A stretch of DNA of 64,000 bases, taken from assembly GCA_027864655.1 (NCBI GenBank), contig JAQAZG010000012.1:62001-126000 (forward strand). The letters run 5' to 3'. The number at the start of each line of letters is the position of its first letter. The stretch's first letter is position 1. The notes beneath the pieces are model-generated. The model did no database searches, had not been told where the DNA came from, and worked only from the letters and a program-made list of their open reading frames with translations. This DNA comes from Oleispirillum naphthae (GTDB taxonomy: Bacteria > Pseudomonadota > Alphaproteobacteria > Rhodospirillales > Rhodospirillaceae). Positions 37,266 through 47,769 of the stretch are shown one piece after another. The position numbers were made by a program, and so were the translations under genes.

Positions 37266-38267
37266 CTAGTCTCTGGTGTCGTCGGGTCCGGGCGGCGCGG
37301 TAAGCAGGTCGGCGGCGTCCGGCGGCTCCTCGGCGATGACGACGACGCGGTTTTCCGTTTCCGGCGGGCAGGCGGGCAGCGGCGCGGCGGGATAGGCGAC
37401 ATGGCGCACCCCGTGCAGCGCCCACAGGCCGCCGTCGGCGCAGCGGGCGATGCCCTTGAGGCGCAGCACGCGGCCGCCGTTGAGCGCCAGGAACAGGCGG
37501 ATGCGGCTTTCCAGCGCGGCGCGCGGCCAGCCGGGGGCGAGGGGCAGGACGGTGGCGGCGATGCCGTCGCGGTGGTCGTGGCCGTGGTGGTGGTCGTGGT
37601 GGTGCTCTTCCGCTGCGGCGAAGGCGGCCGCGCGCGCCGGGTCGAAGCCGCCGCAGAGCGCCTCCGCCGAGGCATCGCCCCAGCGCATCGGGATGATCTC
37701 GGCCAGGGGGTTCAGCGCCCGCAGGCGGGCGGCGAGGGCTTCCTCCGTCGCCGCATCGATGCGGTCGGTCTTGGAGATCAGCAGGCGGTCGGCGACGGCG
37801 GCCTGCACCCGCGCCTCGTTGCGTTCGTCGAGGTGCGCCGCGCCGTGTTCGCCGTCGATCACCGCGACGATGCCGTCGATGCGGTAGACCGCGGCGAGCA
37901 CCGGCTCGCGCAGCAGAGTGGCGAGGATCGGCGCGGGGTCGGCGAGGCCCGAGGTCTCGACGACGAGGCGGCCGAACTCCGCGATCCGGCCGCGCACCCG
38001 CTTGAAGTGCAGGTCCTTAAGCGCGTCGATCAGCTCGCCGCGCAGGGCGCAGCAGACGCAGCCGGTGGAGAGCGTCACCACGTTGCCGTCCACGGCGCGG
38101 ATCAGTGCGGAGTCGATGCCGATGTCGCCGAACTCGTTGACCAGCACCGCCGATCCGGCGAAACCGGGCCGGGCGAGCAGGGCGTTGAGCAGGGTGCTTT
38201 TTCCCGCGCCGAGAAACCCGGTGATCAGGGTGACAGGAAGGCGGGGATCGGCGGCGGGTGCGGGCAT
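37266..38267 (-). CDS. COG0523 (CobW/ZigA-like) metal-chaperone GTPase
   Basis: A 333-residue G3E-family GTPase. The P-loop is TGFLGAGKST, the metal-binding CxCC is in STGCVCCALRG, and NEFGD, ETSGLADP and SKTD are the other G motifs. A histidine-rich loop EEHHHDHHHGHDHRD near the middle suggests zinc or nickel binding. The C-terminal CobW_C domain is present. Such proteins insert or chaperone metals, often under Zur control; no Zur box was identified. The neighbour dsbD may share an oxidative or metal-stress theme, but this is inference. Confidence 0.9.
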   Translation of the reverse strand: MPAPAADPRLPVTLITGFLGAGKSTLLNALLARPGFAGSAVLVNEFGDIGIDSALIRAVDGNVVTLSTGCVCCALRGELIDALKDLHFKRVRGRIAEFGRLVVETSGLADPAPILATLLREPVLAAVYRIDGIVAVIDGEHGAAHLDERNEARVQAAVADRLLISKTDRIDAATEEALAARLRALNPLAEIIPMRWGDASAEALCGGFDPARAAAFAAAEEHHHDHHHGHDHRDGIAATVLPLAPGWPRAALESRIRLFLALNGGRVLRLKGIARCADGGLWALHGVRHVAYPAAPLPACPPETENRVVVIAEEPPDAADLLTAPPGPDDTRD

Positions 38268-38390
38268 CGGCGGAATCCTGTACCGTGGGTTTCCGAAGTG
38301 GGGGGCGGCGGCAATGCCGTCAAGGCGCGGTTGACGCCTTTGCGGCTTCGCGCCGATACTGCGCCGGAGCGGGTGAAAAGGAAGCGGTGG

Positions 38391-38993
38391 ATGAGCGTGC
38401 GCATGCGGTTTTTCCGGTTGGCTCTGGCCGCGGTTCTGGCGCTTGCGCCTGCCGCGGCGCGGGCGCAGGAGGCGGGCAAGGATTCGTCGCTCACCCTTTC
38501 CGACGTCGCGGAGGACCTGGGGAGCCTGTTCTCGTGGTTCGACCGGCAGTTGGAGAAGGGGGCCGCCGCCTCCCGCAACCCGGACAAGCCGCAGACCGCG
38601 CCCGCTTCTCCGCCGCCGCAGGCCGCAACCCCGGCGGAACCCGAAGCCGAACCTGCGGCCGAGCCTGCGGCCGAACCTGCGGCGAAGCCCGCCGAGGCGG
38701 TGGGGCCGGAGAACGCCGGGGGCCTCGGCTCTCTGCTTTCGTGGTTCGACGAGCAACTGGAGAAGGGGGCCATCGCCTCCCGCAATCCGGACAAACCGCA
38801 GGCCACGCCCGCGCCGCCGCCGCCCGAACCCGCCGAAAAGCCGGCCGAAAAGCCCGTGGCCAAGGCGGCTGCGGTTCCGCCGCCGCCCGATTTCGTGCCG
38901 CCGCAGGAGCCGATCGTGCTCACCGACCGGCCGGACGCCGCCAAGGGCAAGGGCGCGGCGCGCGGCCTGCTGGTCGCGCCGCTCAAGCCGTAG
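38391..38993 (+). CDS. Exported protein with an internal duplication, function unknown
   Basis: A 200-residue protein with a clear signal peptide (about 1-25, cleavage after ARA). The mature part contains the same ~28-residue unit twice, at about 43-70 and 112-140: LGSLxSWFDxQLEKGAxASR followed by NPDKPQ. The two copies are separated and followed by Pro/Ala/Glu-rich linkers. No membrane helix follows the signal. I do not recognise the unit. AAAAGGAAG precedes ATG 38391. The last 11 bases overlap hisI in convergent orientation, which leaves no room for a terminator. Confidence 0.75.
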   Translation: MSVRMRFFRLALAAVLALAPAAARAQEAGKDSSLTLSDVAEDLGSLFSWFDRQLEKGAAASRNPDKPQTAPASPPPQAATPAEPEAEPAAEPAAEPAAKPAEAVGPENAGGLGSLLSWFDEQLEKGAIASRNPDKPQATPAPPPPEPAEKPAEKPVAKAAAVPPPPDFVPPQEPIVLTDRPDAAKGKGAARGLLVAPLKP

Positions 38994-39393
38994 GCTTTTT
39001 CCCGTAGAGGTCCTCTTCGGAGATTTGCGGCTCGGTCAGGGTGACCAGGCCGCCCGCCTGCCATTCGCGGAAAAAGCAGCTGCGCCGCCCGGTGTGGCAG
39101 GCGACGCCCTTCTGGTCCACCAGCAGCAGCAGGGCGTCGCCGTCGCAGTCCGGGCGCAGCGCCACAAGCGCCTGTACCTGGCCCGAGGTCTCGCCCTTGC
39201 GCCACAGCGCGCCGCGCGAGCGCGACCAATAGCACACCCGCCCGGCGGCCAGGCTCTCGGCGATGGACTCCGCATTCATCCAGGCCATCATCAGCACCTC
39301 GCCGCTGTCGAACTGCTGGGCGATGGCGGGGATCAGCCCGTCCGCGGTGAAGCGCAGCTCGGCGAAGAGCGGCGCGAGGGTTTCGTCGGTCAT
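38983..39393 (-). CDS. hisI: Phosphoribosyl-AMP cyclohydrolase
   Basis: A 136-residue enzyme of histidine synthesis that opens the purine ring of PR-AMP. Signatures: IPAIAQQFDSGEVLMMAWMN, SRSRGALWRKGETSG, the Asp-rich and Cys metal motif RPDCDGDALLLLV and the C-terminal GRRSCFFRE. Start at 39393. It is unlinked to other his genes here; it closes a minus-strand run nudix-sseA-metC-hisI. Confidence 0.95.
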   Translation of the reverse strand: MTDETLAPLFAELRFTADGLIPAIAQQFDSGEVLMMAWMNAESIAESLAAGRVCYWSRSRGALWRKGETSGQVQALVALRPDCDGDALLLLVDQKGVACHTGRRSCFFREWQAGGLVTLTEPQISEEDLYGKKPTA

Positions 39394-39404
39394 CGCGTCC
39401 CCGC

Positions 39405-40574
39405 TCAATAGATGAAGGCGTTGAGCCGTTCGAACCCGGCTTCGAGGTCGGCGATCAGGTCCTCCGGGTCCTCCAGGCCGACGTGCAGGCGCAGCGTCGG
39501 GCCGTCGGCGTTCCACAGCACCGTGGTGCGCACGATGCCGGGCGTGGTGTACATGATCAGGCTTTCGAAGCCGCCCCAGCTGAAGCCCAGCGAGAACAGC
39601 TTGAGGCTGTCGATCATCTGCACCATCGCCTCTTCCGGATAGGGTTCGAGGATCACCCCGAACAGGCTGCTCGCCCCCAGGAAATCGCGCGCAAAGACCG
39701 GGTGGCCCGGGTCGTCCGGCAGGCCGGGGTGCAGCACGTGCGCCACCTCGGGGCGGCCTTGCAGCCAGCGCGCCACGGCGAGGCCGTTCTCCTGGTGCTG
39801 CTTCATCCGCGCGCCGAGGCTGCGCAGGCCGCGCAGGCCGAGGTAGGCTTCCTCCGCGCCCACCGAATAGCCGTATTTCACCGCGGTGGTCTTGATTTGC
39901 GGGTAGAGTTCGGCGCTGGTGGTGACGGTGCCGAGCATCGCATCCGAATGGCCGACGATGTATTTGGTCGCCGCCTGGATGGAGATGTCGATGCCCTTCT
40001 CGAACGGGCGGAAGAACACCGGCGAGGCCCAGGTGCAGTCCGCCGCCACCAGCGCGCCCTTGGCGTGCGCCACCGCGGCGATGGCGGGAATATCCTGCAT
40101 CTCGAAGGTCAGCGAGCCGGGGGATTCGCAGAACACCAGGCGGGTGTTGGGCTTGAACAGCGGCGCGATGTTTTCGCCCGCCAGGGGGTGGAAGTATTCC
40201 ACCGCGACGCCGTTCTTCTTCAGGATGTCCTGGCAGAAGGTGCGGGTCGGGCCGTAGACGCCGTCGGACACCAGGATGTGGTCGCCCGGCGCGGTGAACG
40301 CGGTGAGCGTCGCGGCGATGGCGGCGAGGCCCGAGGGCAGGGCGATGGTGCGTTCGCCGCCTTCCGCCGCGGCCACCGCCTCCTCGAAGGCCATGGTGGT
40401 CGGCGTGCCGATGCGGCCGTAGTAGAAGCTGTTGAGGTGGTCGCCCTGGGCGTCCGCCATCGCCGCCATGGTCGGGAAGGTGACGGTGGAGACGTGATAC
40501 ACCGGCGGGTTGACGCTCCCCGAGAAGTAGGGGGAGGTGCGTCCGGCATGGGTGAGCAGGGTGTCTTTCTTCAT
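39405..40574 (-). CDS. metC: Cystathionine beta-lyase
   Basis: A 389-residue Cys/Met-metabolism PLP enzyme. SFYYGRIGTPTTMAFE, ALPSGLAAIAATL, and the PLP lysine in QAATKYIVGHSDAMLG are present; the GHSDAM motif and the aromatic NSFYYGRIGTPT loop are closest to the beta-lyase MetC, which converts cystathionine to homocysteine. Start at 40574 (MKKDTLLTH). It follows sseA on the same strand, eight bases apart, consistent with a sulfur-metabolism unit. Confidence 0.9.
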   Translation of the reverse strand: MKKDTLLTHAGRTSPYFSGSVNPPVYHVSTVTFPTMAAMADAQGDHLNSFYYGRIGTPTTMAFEEAVAAAEGGERTIALPSGLAAIAATLTAFTAPGDHILVSDGVYGPTRTFCQDILKKNGVAVEYFHPLAGENIAPLFKPNTRLVFCESPGSLTFEMQDIPAIAAVAHAKGALVAADCTWASPVFFRPFEKGIDISIQAATKYIVGHSDAMLGTVTTSAELYPQIKTTAVKYGYSVGAEEAYLGLRGLRSLGARMKQHQENGLAVARWLQGRPEVAHVLHPGLPDDPGHPVFARDFLGASSLFGVILEPYPEEAMVQMIDSLKLFSLGFSWGGFESLIMYTTPGIVRTTVLWNADGPTLRLHVGLEDPEDLIADLEAGFERLNAFIY

Positions 40575-40582
40575 CGGGTTCC

Positions 40583-41452
40583 TCAGGGTTTCGGTCCGGT
40601 GGCGACGGGAACGTCGGAATTGCCCCATTCCTCCCAGGACCCGTCGTAGACCGCAACGTCGGTCTTTCCGGCGAGGAAGGCGGCGAAGGCGACGACGCAG
40701 GCGGTGACGCCGGTGCCGCACATCGCCACCAGGGGCGTGGAGTCCAGGGGCGCGCCCGCGGCGGCGAAGATCGCACGGATCTCCTCCGGCGATTTCACCG
40801 TCTTGTCGGCGTTGAAGAAATTCGCGTGCGGCAGGTTGACCGCGCCCGGCACATGGCCGAAGAAGCGGCTGGCCCGCGGCTCCGGCGCGGTGCCGGCATA
40901 GCGCTCCGCGGCGCGGGCGTCGGCGAGCACCGCGGTCTTTGCCGTGAGGTTGTCCAGCACCTCGGCCATGGGGACGACGCGCGGGCCGCCCTCGCGCGGC
41001 GTGAAGTGCCGCCAGTCGCGCGGCGCGAGCGGACGCTCCGGGCCGTCCTCCACCGGGTGGCCGTCGGCGATCCACTTCGGCAGGCCGCCGTCGAGCACCG
41101 CCACGTCCTCATGCCCGCAGGCGCGGAACATCCACCACGCCCGCATCGCGGCGGAGCCGCCGCCGTTGGCGTCGTAGACCACCACCTTGAAGCCGTCGCC
41201 CGCGCCGAGGCGGCTCACCTTGGCGAGAAAGGTCTCCGGCTTCGGCATGGCGTGGGAAAGCTTGCTCGCCGGGTCCACGACGTCGTTGATGTCGAAGAAG
41301 CGCGCGCCGGGGATGCGCGCCTCGCGGAAGCATTGCTTCGGATCGCGCGGATCGGTGGGAAGGAAGCTGGTGGCGTCGAGGATGACGATATCCGGCGCGT
41401 CGAGCCGGGCGGCAAGCCAGTCGCCGTCGATCAGGGCTTCGCAGGCGGTCAT
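40583..41452 (-). CDS. sseA: 3-mercaptopyruvate sulfurtransferase
   Basis: A 289-residue tandem-rhodanese protein. The active-site loop is CGTGVTA in the C-terminal domain (Cys persulfide carrier), with the mercaptopyruvate-type signature CG(S/T)GVTA. DLPDPKxCF-like and RIPGARFFDIND segments are in the first domain. It moves sulfur from 3-mercaptopyruvate to acceptors. Its start overlaps the nudix stop by four bases, and metC follows, indicating a coupled operon. Confidence 0.93.
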   Translation of the reverse strand: MTACEALIDGDWLAARLDAPDIVILDATSFLPTDPRDPKQCFREARIPGARFFDINDVVDPASKLSHAMPKPETFLAKVSRLGAGDGFKVVVYDANGGGSAAMRAWWMFRACGHEDVAVLDGGLPKWIADGHPVEDGPERPLAPRDWRHFTPREGGPRVVPMAEVLDNLTAKTAVLADARAAERYAGTAPEPRASRFFGHVPGAVNLPHANFFNADKTVKSPEEIRAIFAAAGAPLDSTPLVAMCGTGVTACVVAFAAFLAGKTDVAVYDGSWEEWGNSDVPVATGPKP

Positions 41453-42126
41453 CGCGTGTCCTTTCCGGTCTGCCACGCGGCGCGCAGCCGCGCGTGGTTG
41501 AGGGCGAGCCATTGCAGGACGATCAGGGTGCTGGCGTTGTTCACCGATCCGGCTTCGAGCAGGCCGATGGCGTCCGCCGCGGACATGGAGAACACCCGGA
41601 TGTCCTCGTTCTCGTGGGCCAGTCCGGCATATTCCGGCGCTTGCGAGGCGTCCACCTCGGCGCAGTAGAGGGCCAGGGTTTCCGAACTGCCGCCGGGGGT
41701 GCAGAGGCTGTGCGCGATGAATTCCAGCCGCCCGACGGCGAGGCCGGTCTCTTCCGCGGTTTCGCGGCGCGCCACTTCCTCCGGGGTTTCCCCGGGTTCG
41801 ATCATCCCCGCGGCGGTCTCGATCAGCCAGGGGCGCCACCCGGCGATCAGCGCGCCGACGCGGAACTGCTCGATCAGCACCACGCGGTCGGAAACCGGGT
41901 CGTAGGGCAGGATCGCCACGGCGTGGCCGCGCTCGAACACCTCGCGGGTGAACGGTTCGCTCCAGCCGCCGCCGAAGGTCTGCTGCCGCAGGGTATAGCG
42001 GTTGACGCAGAAATAGCCGTGATAGAGCGACTCGGTGTTCAGGCACTCCGCCTTTTCCGGCGGGCCCTTGCGCAAAAGCGGGCCGGAGTTGAGGCAGACG
42101 ATGCTCTTGAGGTGGCGCGGCGTCAT
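41449..42126 (-). CDS. nudF: ADP-ribose pyrophosphatase (NUDIX hydrolase)
   Basis: A 225-residue NUDIX enzyme. The Nudix box runs GMIEPGETPEEVARRE then TAEETGL, with all catalytic Glu residues, preceded by RPWLIETAAG and the RQQTFGGGWSEPFTREVFERG segment typical of ADP-ribose pyrophosphatases. It hydrolyses ADP-ribose. The start at 42126 (MTPRHLK) has AGGA upstream. First gene of the nudix-sseA-metC-hisI run. Confidence 0.88.
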   Translation of the reverse strand: MTPRHLKSIVCLNSGPLLRKGPPEKAECLNTESLYHGYFCVNRYTLRQQTFGGGWSEPFTREVFERGHAVAILPYDPVSDRVVLIEQFRVGALIAGWRPWLIETAAGMIEPGETPEEVARRETAEETGLAVGRLEFIAHSLCTPGGSSETLALYCAEVDASQAPEYAGLAHENEDIRVFSMSAADAIGLLEAGSVNNASTLIVLQWLALNHARLRAAWQTGKDTR

Positions 42127-42303
42127 GATTGTCCTGCGAGGTGACGAGTCGAAACGCTCCACCCTAGAGCATATTCCGCTCGAGTGGAACCGCCTGCACC
42201 GGAACGGTTTCGCGGTGCGACCGCGGGTTTCGCCCCGCCGCGGCGGGTGCGTCCCCCGGGTTGGGCTGCGGCGGTATTTTTGCGTCCCGTCAATTTTATC
42301 GGG

Positions 42304-42374
42304 TTGACAGGCGGCGCGATCGGACTAATTCAGAAACTGTACCGTTTTGGTCCTGTATCTGAGAACGATTCGCA
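42304..42374 (+). promoter_or_regulatory. suf operon promoter with Fur-like site
   Basis: TTGACA (42304-42309) and TAATTC (42326-42331), 16 bases apart, form a good promoter about 110 bases before the SufR-like gene. Downstream, TGAGAACGATTCGCA (42360-42374) is a near-palindrome resembling the alphaproteobacterial Fur/Irr class of iron sites, and GACTAATTCAG overlapping the -10 resembles an IscR/SufR-type operator. These are motif resemblances only. Confidence 0.5.
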
Positions 42375-42440
42375 ATCGCGACTGTAAAAGACGAGGAAAG
42401 GCGGGCGCTCCGGCGGCTGCGGCAAGGCAGGGAATACCCG

Positions 42441-42914
42441 ATGCTGAGAGTCAACAAATTGACGGATTACGCGGTGGTGGTGCTGTGCGACCTGGTGCGC
42501 GGCGAACGCCTGCGCTCCGCCGCCGACCTCGCGGCCTCTTCCGGCGTGCCGTTGCCCACCGTCTCGAAGATTCTCAAGCAGCTCGCCCGTGCCGAGATTT
42601 TGCAGTCGGCGCGCGGCGTCAATGGCGGTTACGGCTTCGCCCGCCTGCCGGAGACGATCTCGATGGCGCAGATCATCGAATCCCTGGAAGGCCCGATCGC
42701 GGTGACCGGCTGCGTCGAGGACTCCGGGGCGTGTTGCAGTCTCACCGACCAGTGCCCGATGAGCGGCCACTGGAACGCCGTCAACGTGGCGATCCGGCGC
42801 TCCCTGCACGAGGTGCGGCTGATCGACATGCTGCCCGAGGCGCGCTTCATGGACCACGACGATCTGATCAAGGGCATCGCGGCGCGTCACGCCCCGGCGA
42901 TGCAGGCTTCTTAA
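42441..42914 (+). CDS. sufR: Rrf2-family Fe-S assembly regulator of the suf operon
   Basis: A 157-residue winged-helix regulator of the Rrf2 group that heads suf operons in alphaproteobacteria. DNA-binding part [13 protein letters not shown]...[31 protein letters not shown], then the cluster-binding cysteines in [15 protein letters not shown]. Such proteins repress suf when the bound Fe-S cluster is intact. Start 42441. Directly followed by sufB, sharing the promoter. Confidence 0.93.
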   Translation: MLRVNKLTDYAVVVLCDLVRGERLRSAADLAASSGVPLPTVSKILKQLARAEILQSARGVNGGYGFARLPETISMAQIIESLEGPIAVTGCVEDSGACCSLTDQCPMSGHWNAVNVAIRRSLHEVRLIDMLPEARFMDHDDLIKGIAARHAPAMQAS

Positions 42915-42930
42915 GGAAAGGCAAGAAGGT

Positions 42931-44388
<1,458 letters not shown>

Positions 44389-44412
44389 CGGCGCGGGAAG
44401 GAGTTTGAGAGC

Positions 44413-45171
44413 ATGAGCAAGGGTTTGATCGTTACGGATCTGCACGTCAGCATCGAGGACAAGGAAATCCTCAAGGGCGTCACGCTCGCCGTGGAGCCGG
44501 GCAAGGTGCACGCCATCATGGGCCCCAACGGCGGCGGCAAGAGCACGCTGGCGCACGTCATCTCCGGCCGTCCGGGCTACACGGTGACCGGCGGTTCGGT
44601 AAGCTTCGACGGCCATGACGTGCTGGAGATGGAGCCGGAGGAGCGCGCCGCGCTCGGCCTCTTCCTCGCCTTCCAGTATCCGGTGGAGATTCCCGGCGTC
44701 ACCAACACCACCTTCCTCAAGACCGCGGTGAACGCGCAGAGGAAGGCGCGCGGCGAGGCGGAGATGGACCCCATGGCGTTCCTCCGGCTGTTGCGCGAGA
44801 AGGCGAAGCTGCTGTACCTGCCCGACGACATGCTGAAGCGCCCGTTGAACGTCGGCTTCTCCGGCGGTGAGAAGAAGCGCAACGAGATGCTGCAAATGGC
44901 GGTGCTGGCGCCCAAGCTCGCGATCCTCGACGAGACGGATTCGGGGCTCGACATCGACGCCCTGCGCATCGTCGCCGAGGGGGTGAACGCGCAGCGCGCG
45001 CCGGACCGCTCCTTCCTGGTGATCACCCACTACCAGCGCCTGCTCGACTACATCGTGCCCGACGTGGTGCACGTGCTCGCCGACGGACGCATCGTCGAGA
45101 CCGGCGGCCCGGACCTGGCGAAGCAGCTGGAAAAGACCGGCTACGCCGAGTATGCCGGCACGGCGGCGTGA
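44413..45171 (+). CDS. sufC: Fe-S assembly ATPase SufC
   Basis: A 252-residue ABC ATPase of SUF. Walker A GPNGGGKSTL, signature FSGGEKKRNEML, and Walker B AILDETDSGLDID with the characteristic SufC TDSGLD. It hydrolyses ATP to drive SufBD conformational change. 24 bases after sufB, with GAAGGAG upstream. Confidence 0.97.
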   Translation: MSKGLIVTDLHVSIEDKEILKGVTLAVEPGKVHAIMGPNGGGKSTLAHVISGRPGYTVTGGSVSFDGHDVLEMEPEERAALGLFLAFQYPVEIPGVTNTTFLKTAVNAQRKARGEAEMDPMAFLRLLREKAKLLYLPDDMLKRPLNVGFSGGEKKRNEMLQMAVLAPKLAILDETDSGLDIDALRIVAEGVNAQRAPDRSFLVITHYQRLLDYIVPDVVHVLADGRIVETGGPDLAKQLEKTGYAEYAGTAA

Positions 45172-45182
45172 GGGAGGAGGCG

Positions 45183-46487
45183 ATGAACCATATCTCTGCC
45201 GCTCCCTTCCTCGAGGATCACGCGCATCTCGCCGCCGCGCTGCCCGGCGGCGGGCCGGTGGCGGCGTTGCGCGCCGCCGCCGCCGCCGCCTTCCGCGACC
45301 AGGGCCTGCCGCACGGCAAGGTGGAGGCCTGGCGCTACACCCGGTTGAAGGATCTGGAAAGCACCTCGTTCGGCCGCGCCGCGCCCGCTGTGGTGGCCGC
45401 CGCGCCGAGGGGCGCGGGCCTGGCGGTGGAGGCGGTGCGCATCGTCCTGGTCAACGGCCGCTATGCCGAACACCTCTCCACGCCGGGCCTGCCCGCCGGA
45501 GTGACGGTGAAAAGCCTGTGCGCCTGCCTGGAGGCGGGCGACGCGGAAGTGCTCGCGGCGCTGGACGGCGGGGCGGATTTCGCCCAGGCGCCGATGGCTG
45601 CGCTCGCCAGCGCCTGGCTGGAGGACGGCGCGGTGCTCTCCGTCGATGCGGCGGTTGCGGTCGCGCCGATCGTCGAGGTGGTGGCGCTCGCCGTCGGGGA
45701 TACGCCTGCGATGTCGTTTCCCCGCCTGCTGGTGCGCCTCGGCGCGGGCGCGTCGCTGACCCTGGTGGAAACCTTCACCGGCCCGGCCGAGGGCGTCTAT
45801 GCGGTCAACGCGGTGAGCGAGATGGTTCTCGGCGCCGGGGCCGCGCTCAAGCACTATGTGTTGCAGGCGGAAGGCAAGGCCGCCACCCACGTTTCCCTCG
45901 GCCGCTGCGCGGTGCCGGAAAACGGCCGTTACGAGGGCTTCGTGCTGCAACTCGGCGGCAAGACGGCGCGCCACGAGATGCGCCTGAAGATGGTGGGCGC
46001 GGGCGGCGAGGCGCAGCTCAACGGCGCCTACGGGGTGCGCGGCGAGGCGGTGTGCGACACCACCACGGTGGTCGATCACATTGCGCCGGAGACCACCACC
46101 GACCAGGTGTTCAAGGGCATCCTCGACGGCAGGAGCAAGGGCGTCTACCAGGGCCGGGTGCAGGTCTGGCGCGATGCGCAGAGGATCGTCGGCAACCAGC
46201 TGCACAAGGCGCTGCTGCTCTCCCGCGCCGCCGAGGTGGACTGCAAGCCGGAGCTGGAGATCTATGCCGACGACGTGAAGTGCAGCCACGGCGCCACGGT
46301 GGGCGAACTCGACGGCGACCAGCTGTTCTATCTACAGGCGCGCGGCATCGACGCGGTGACGGCGCGCGCCCTGTTGATGCGGGCCTTCATCGGCGAGGTT
46401 CTGGACACGATTTCGGACGAGGCGGTGCGCGCGGCTTTCGCGGCGCGGGCCGATGCATGGCTGGACGCGGAAGGAGCGAAGCGATGA
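45183..46487 (+). CDS. sufD: Fe-S assembly protein SufD
   Basis: A 434-residue beta-helix partner of SufB and SufC. Signatures: KVEAWRYTRLKDLE at the N-terminus, and C-terminally IVGNQLHKALLLSRAAEVDCKPELEIYADDVKCSHGATVGELD. The start is ATG 45183 with GGGAGGAGG upstream. The stop overlaps the sufS start by four bases (ATGA). Confidence 0.96.
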   Translation: MNHISAAPFLEDHAHLAAALPGGGPVAALRAAAAAAFRDQGLPHGKVEAWRYTRLKDLESTSFGRAAPAVVAAAPRGAGLAVEAVRIVLVNGRYAEHLSTPGLPAGVTVKSLCACLEAGDAEVLAALDGGADFAQAPMAALASAWLEDGAVLSVDAAVAVAPIVEVVALAVGDTPAMSFPRLLVRLGAGASLTLVETFTGPAEGVYAVNAVSEMVLGAGAALKHYVLQAEGKAATHVSLGRCAVPENGRYEGFVLQLGGKTARHEMRLKMVGAGGEAQLNGAYGVRGEAVCDTTTVVDHIAPETTTDQVFKGILDGRSKGVYQGRVQVWRDAQRIVGNQLHKALLLSRAAEVDCKPELEIYADDVKCSHGATVGELDGDQLFYLQARGIDAVTARALLMRAFIGEVLDTISDEAVRAAFAARADAWLDAEGAKR

Positions 46488-47746
46488 ACGGTCCCCTGGG
46501 GGAAATCACCACGGTCGCGGGCCGCAACAGCTTCGACGTCGCGGCGGTGCGCCGCGACTTCCCGATCCTCTCCATCCTGGTGCACGGCAAGCCTCTGGTG
46601 TTCCTCGACAACGGCGCCTCGGCGCAGAAGCCGGAAGCGGTTCTGCAAGCCATGGACACGATGTACCGCACCTCCTACGCCAACGTGCACCGCGGCATCT
46701 ACGCGCTCTCCGACGCCGCCACCGGCATGTACGAGGCGGCGCGCGAGACGGTGCGCCGCTTCCTCGGCGCGGCGGACGCCTCGGAGATCGTCTTCACCTC
46801 CGGCGGCACCGATTCCCTCAACCTGGTGGCGCGCTGCTGGGGGCAGAGCTTCCTCAAGCCCGGCGACGAGGTTCTCGTCTGCGAGAGCGAGCACCACTCC
46901 AACATCGTGCCCTGGCAGCTCGCCGCGGCGGCCACCGGCGCGGTGGTGCGGCCGATCCCGGTGACCGACGCCGGGGTGTTCGACTTCGACGCGTTCACCG
47001 CCATGCTCTCGCCCAAGGTCAAGGCGGTGGCGGTGGCGCACATGTCCAACGTGCTCGGCACGATCATGCCGATCAAGCGCATCGCCGCCGCGGCGCACGC
47101 GGCGGGCGCGATCGTCGTCGCCGACGGCTGCCAGGGCGCGGTGCACCAGACCGTGGACGTGCAGGACCTCGACGTGGACTTCTACGCCATCACCGGCCAC
47201 AAGATCTACGGCCCCACCGGCATCGGCGCGCTCTACGGCAAGCGGGCGCTGCTCGACGCCCTGCCGCCCTACAAGGGCGGCGGCGACATGATCGAGACCG
47301 TCTCCTTCGAGCGCAGCACCTGGGCCGAGCCCCCGGCGCGCTTCGAGGCGGGCACGCCGATGATCGTCGAGGCGATTGGCCTCGCCGCCGCGATCGATTA
47401 TATCGAGGGTCTGGGCCTTGCGCGCATCCACGCGCACGAGGCCGAGGTTCTGGCGCACGCCACCGACCTGCTCGGCCGCATTCCCGGCGTGCGGATCGTC
47501 GGCACCGCGCCGGACAAGGGCGGCGTGCTCTCCTTCGTGGCGGAGGGCGCGCACCCCGCCGATATCGCGACGCTTCTCGATCAACGCGGCATCGCGGTGC
47601 GGGCGGGGCACCACTGCGCCCAGCCGCTGATGGTGCGGATGGGGGTTTCGGCGACGACGCGCGCCTCGTTCGCCCTCTACAACACCCTGGCCGAGGCGGA
47701 AGCCCTGGCCTCAGGGGTGGAGCGCGCGCTGGCGATGTTGCGGTGA
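46484..47746 (+). CDS. sufS: Cysteine desulfurase SufS
   Basis: A 420-residue PLP enzyme releasing sulfur from cysteine. The PLP lysine is in YAITGHKIYGPTG and the persulfide cysteine in RAGHHCAQPLM, the SufS (group II) context with the RxGxHCA motif. Start 46484 overlaps the sufD stop. Sulfur is passed to SufE, encoded shortly after. Confidence 0.96.
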   Translation: MNGPLGEITTVAGRNSFDVAAVRRDFPILSILVHGKPLVFLDNGASAQKPEAVLQAMDTMYRTSYANVHRGIYALSDAATGMYEAARETVRRFLGAADASEIVFTSGGTDSLNLVARCWGQSFLKPGDEVLVCESEHHSNIVPWQLAAAATGAVVRPIPVTDAGVFDFDAFTAMLSPKVKAVAVAHMSNVLGTIMPIKRIAAAAHAAGAIVVADGCQGAVHQTVDVQDLDVDFYAITGHKIYGPTGIGALYGKRALLDALPPYKGGGDMIETVSFERSTWAEPPARFEAGTPMIVEAIGLAAAIDYIEGLGLARIHAHEAEVLAHATDLLGRIPGVRIVGTAPDKGGVLSFVAEGAHPADIATLLDQRGIAVRAGHHCAQPLMVRMGVSATTRASFALYNTLAEAEALASGVERALAMLR

Positions 47747-47769
47747 CAGGTATCGGGTAGGGTCAGGAC

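Noticed and set aside
42180..42300. Second gene or tRNA between nudix and suf genes
   Set aside because: No cloverleaf or coding frame with a plausible start; it is the promoter region.
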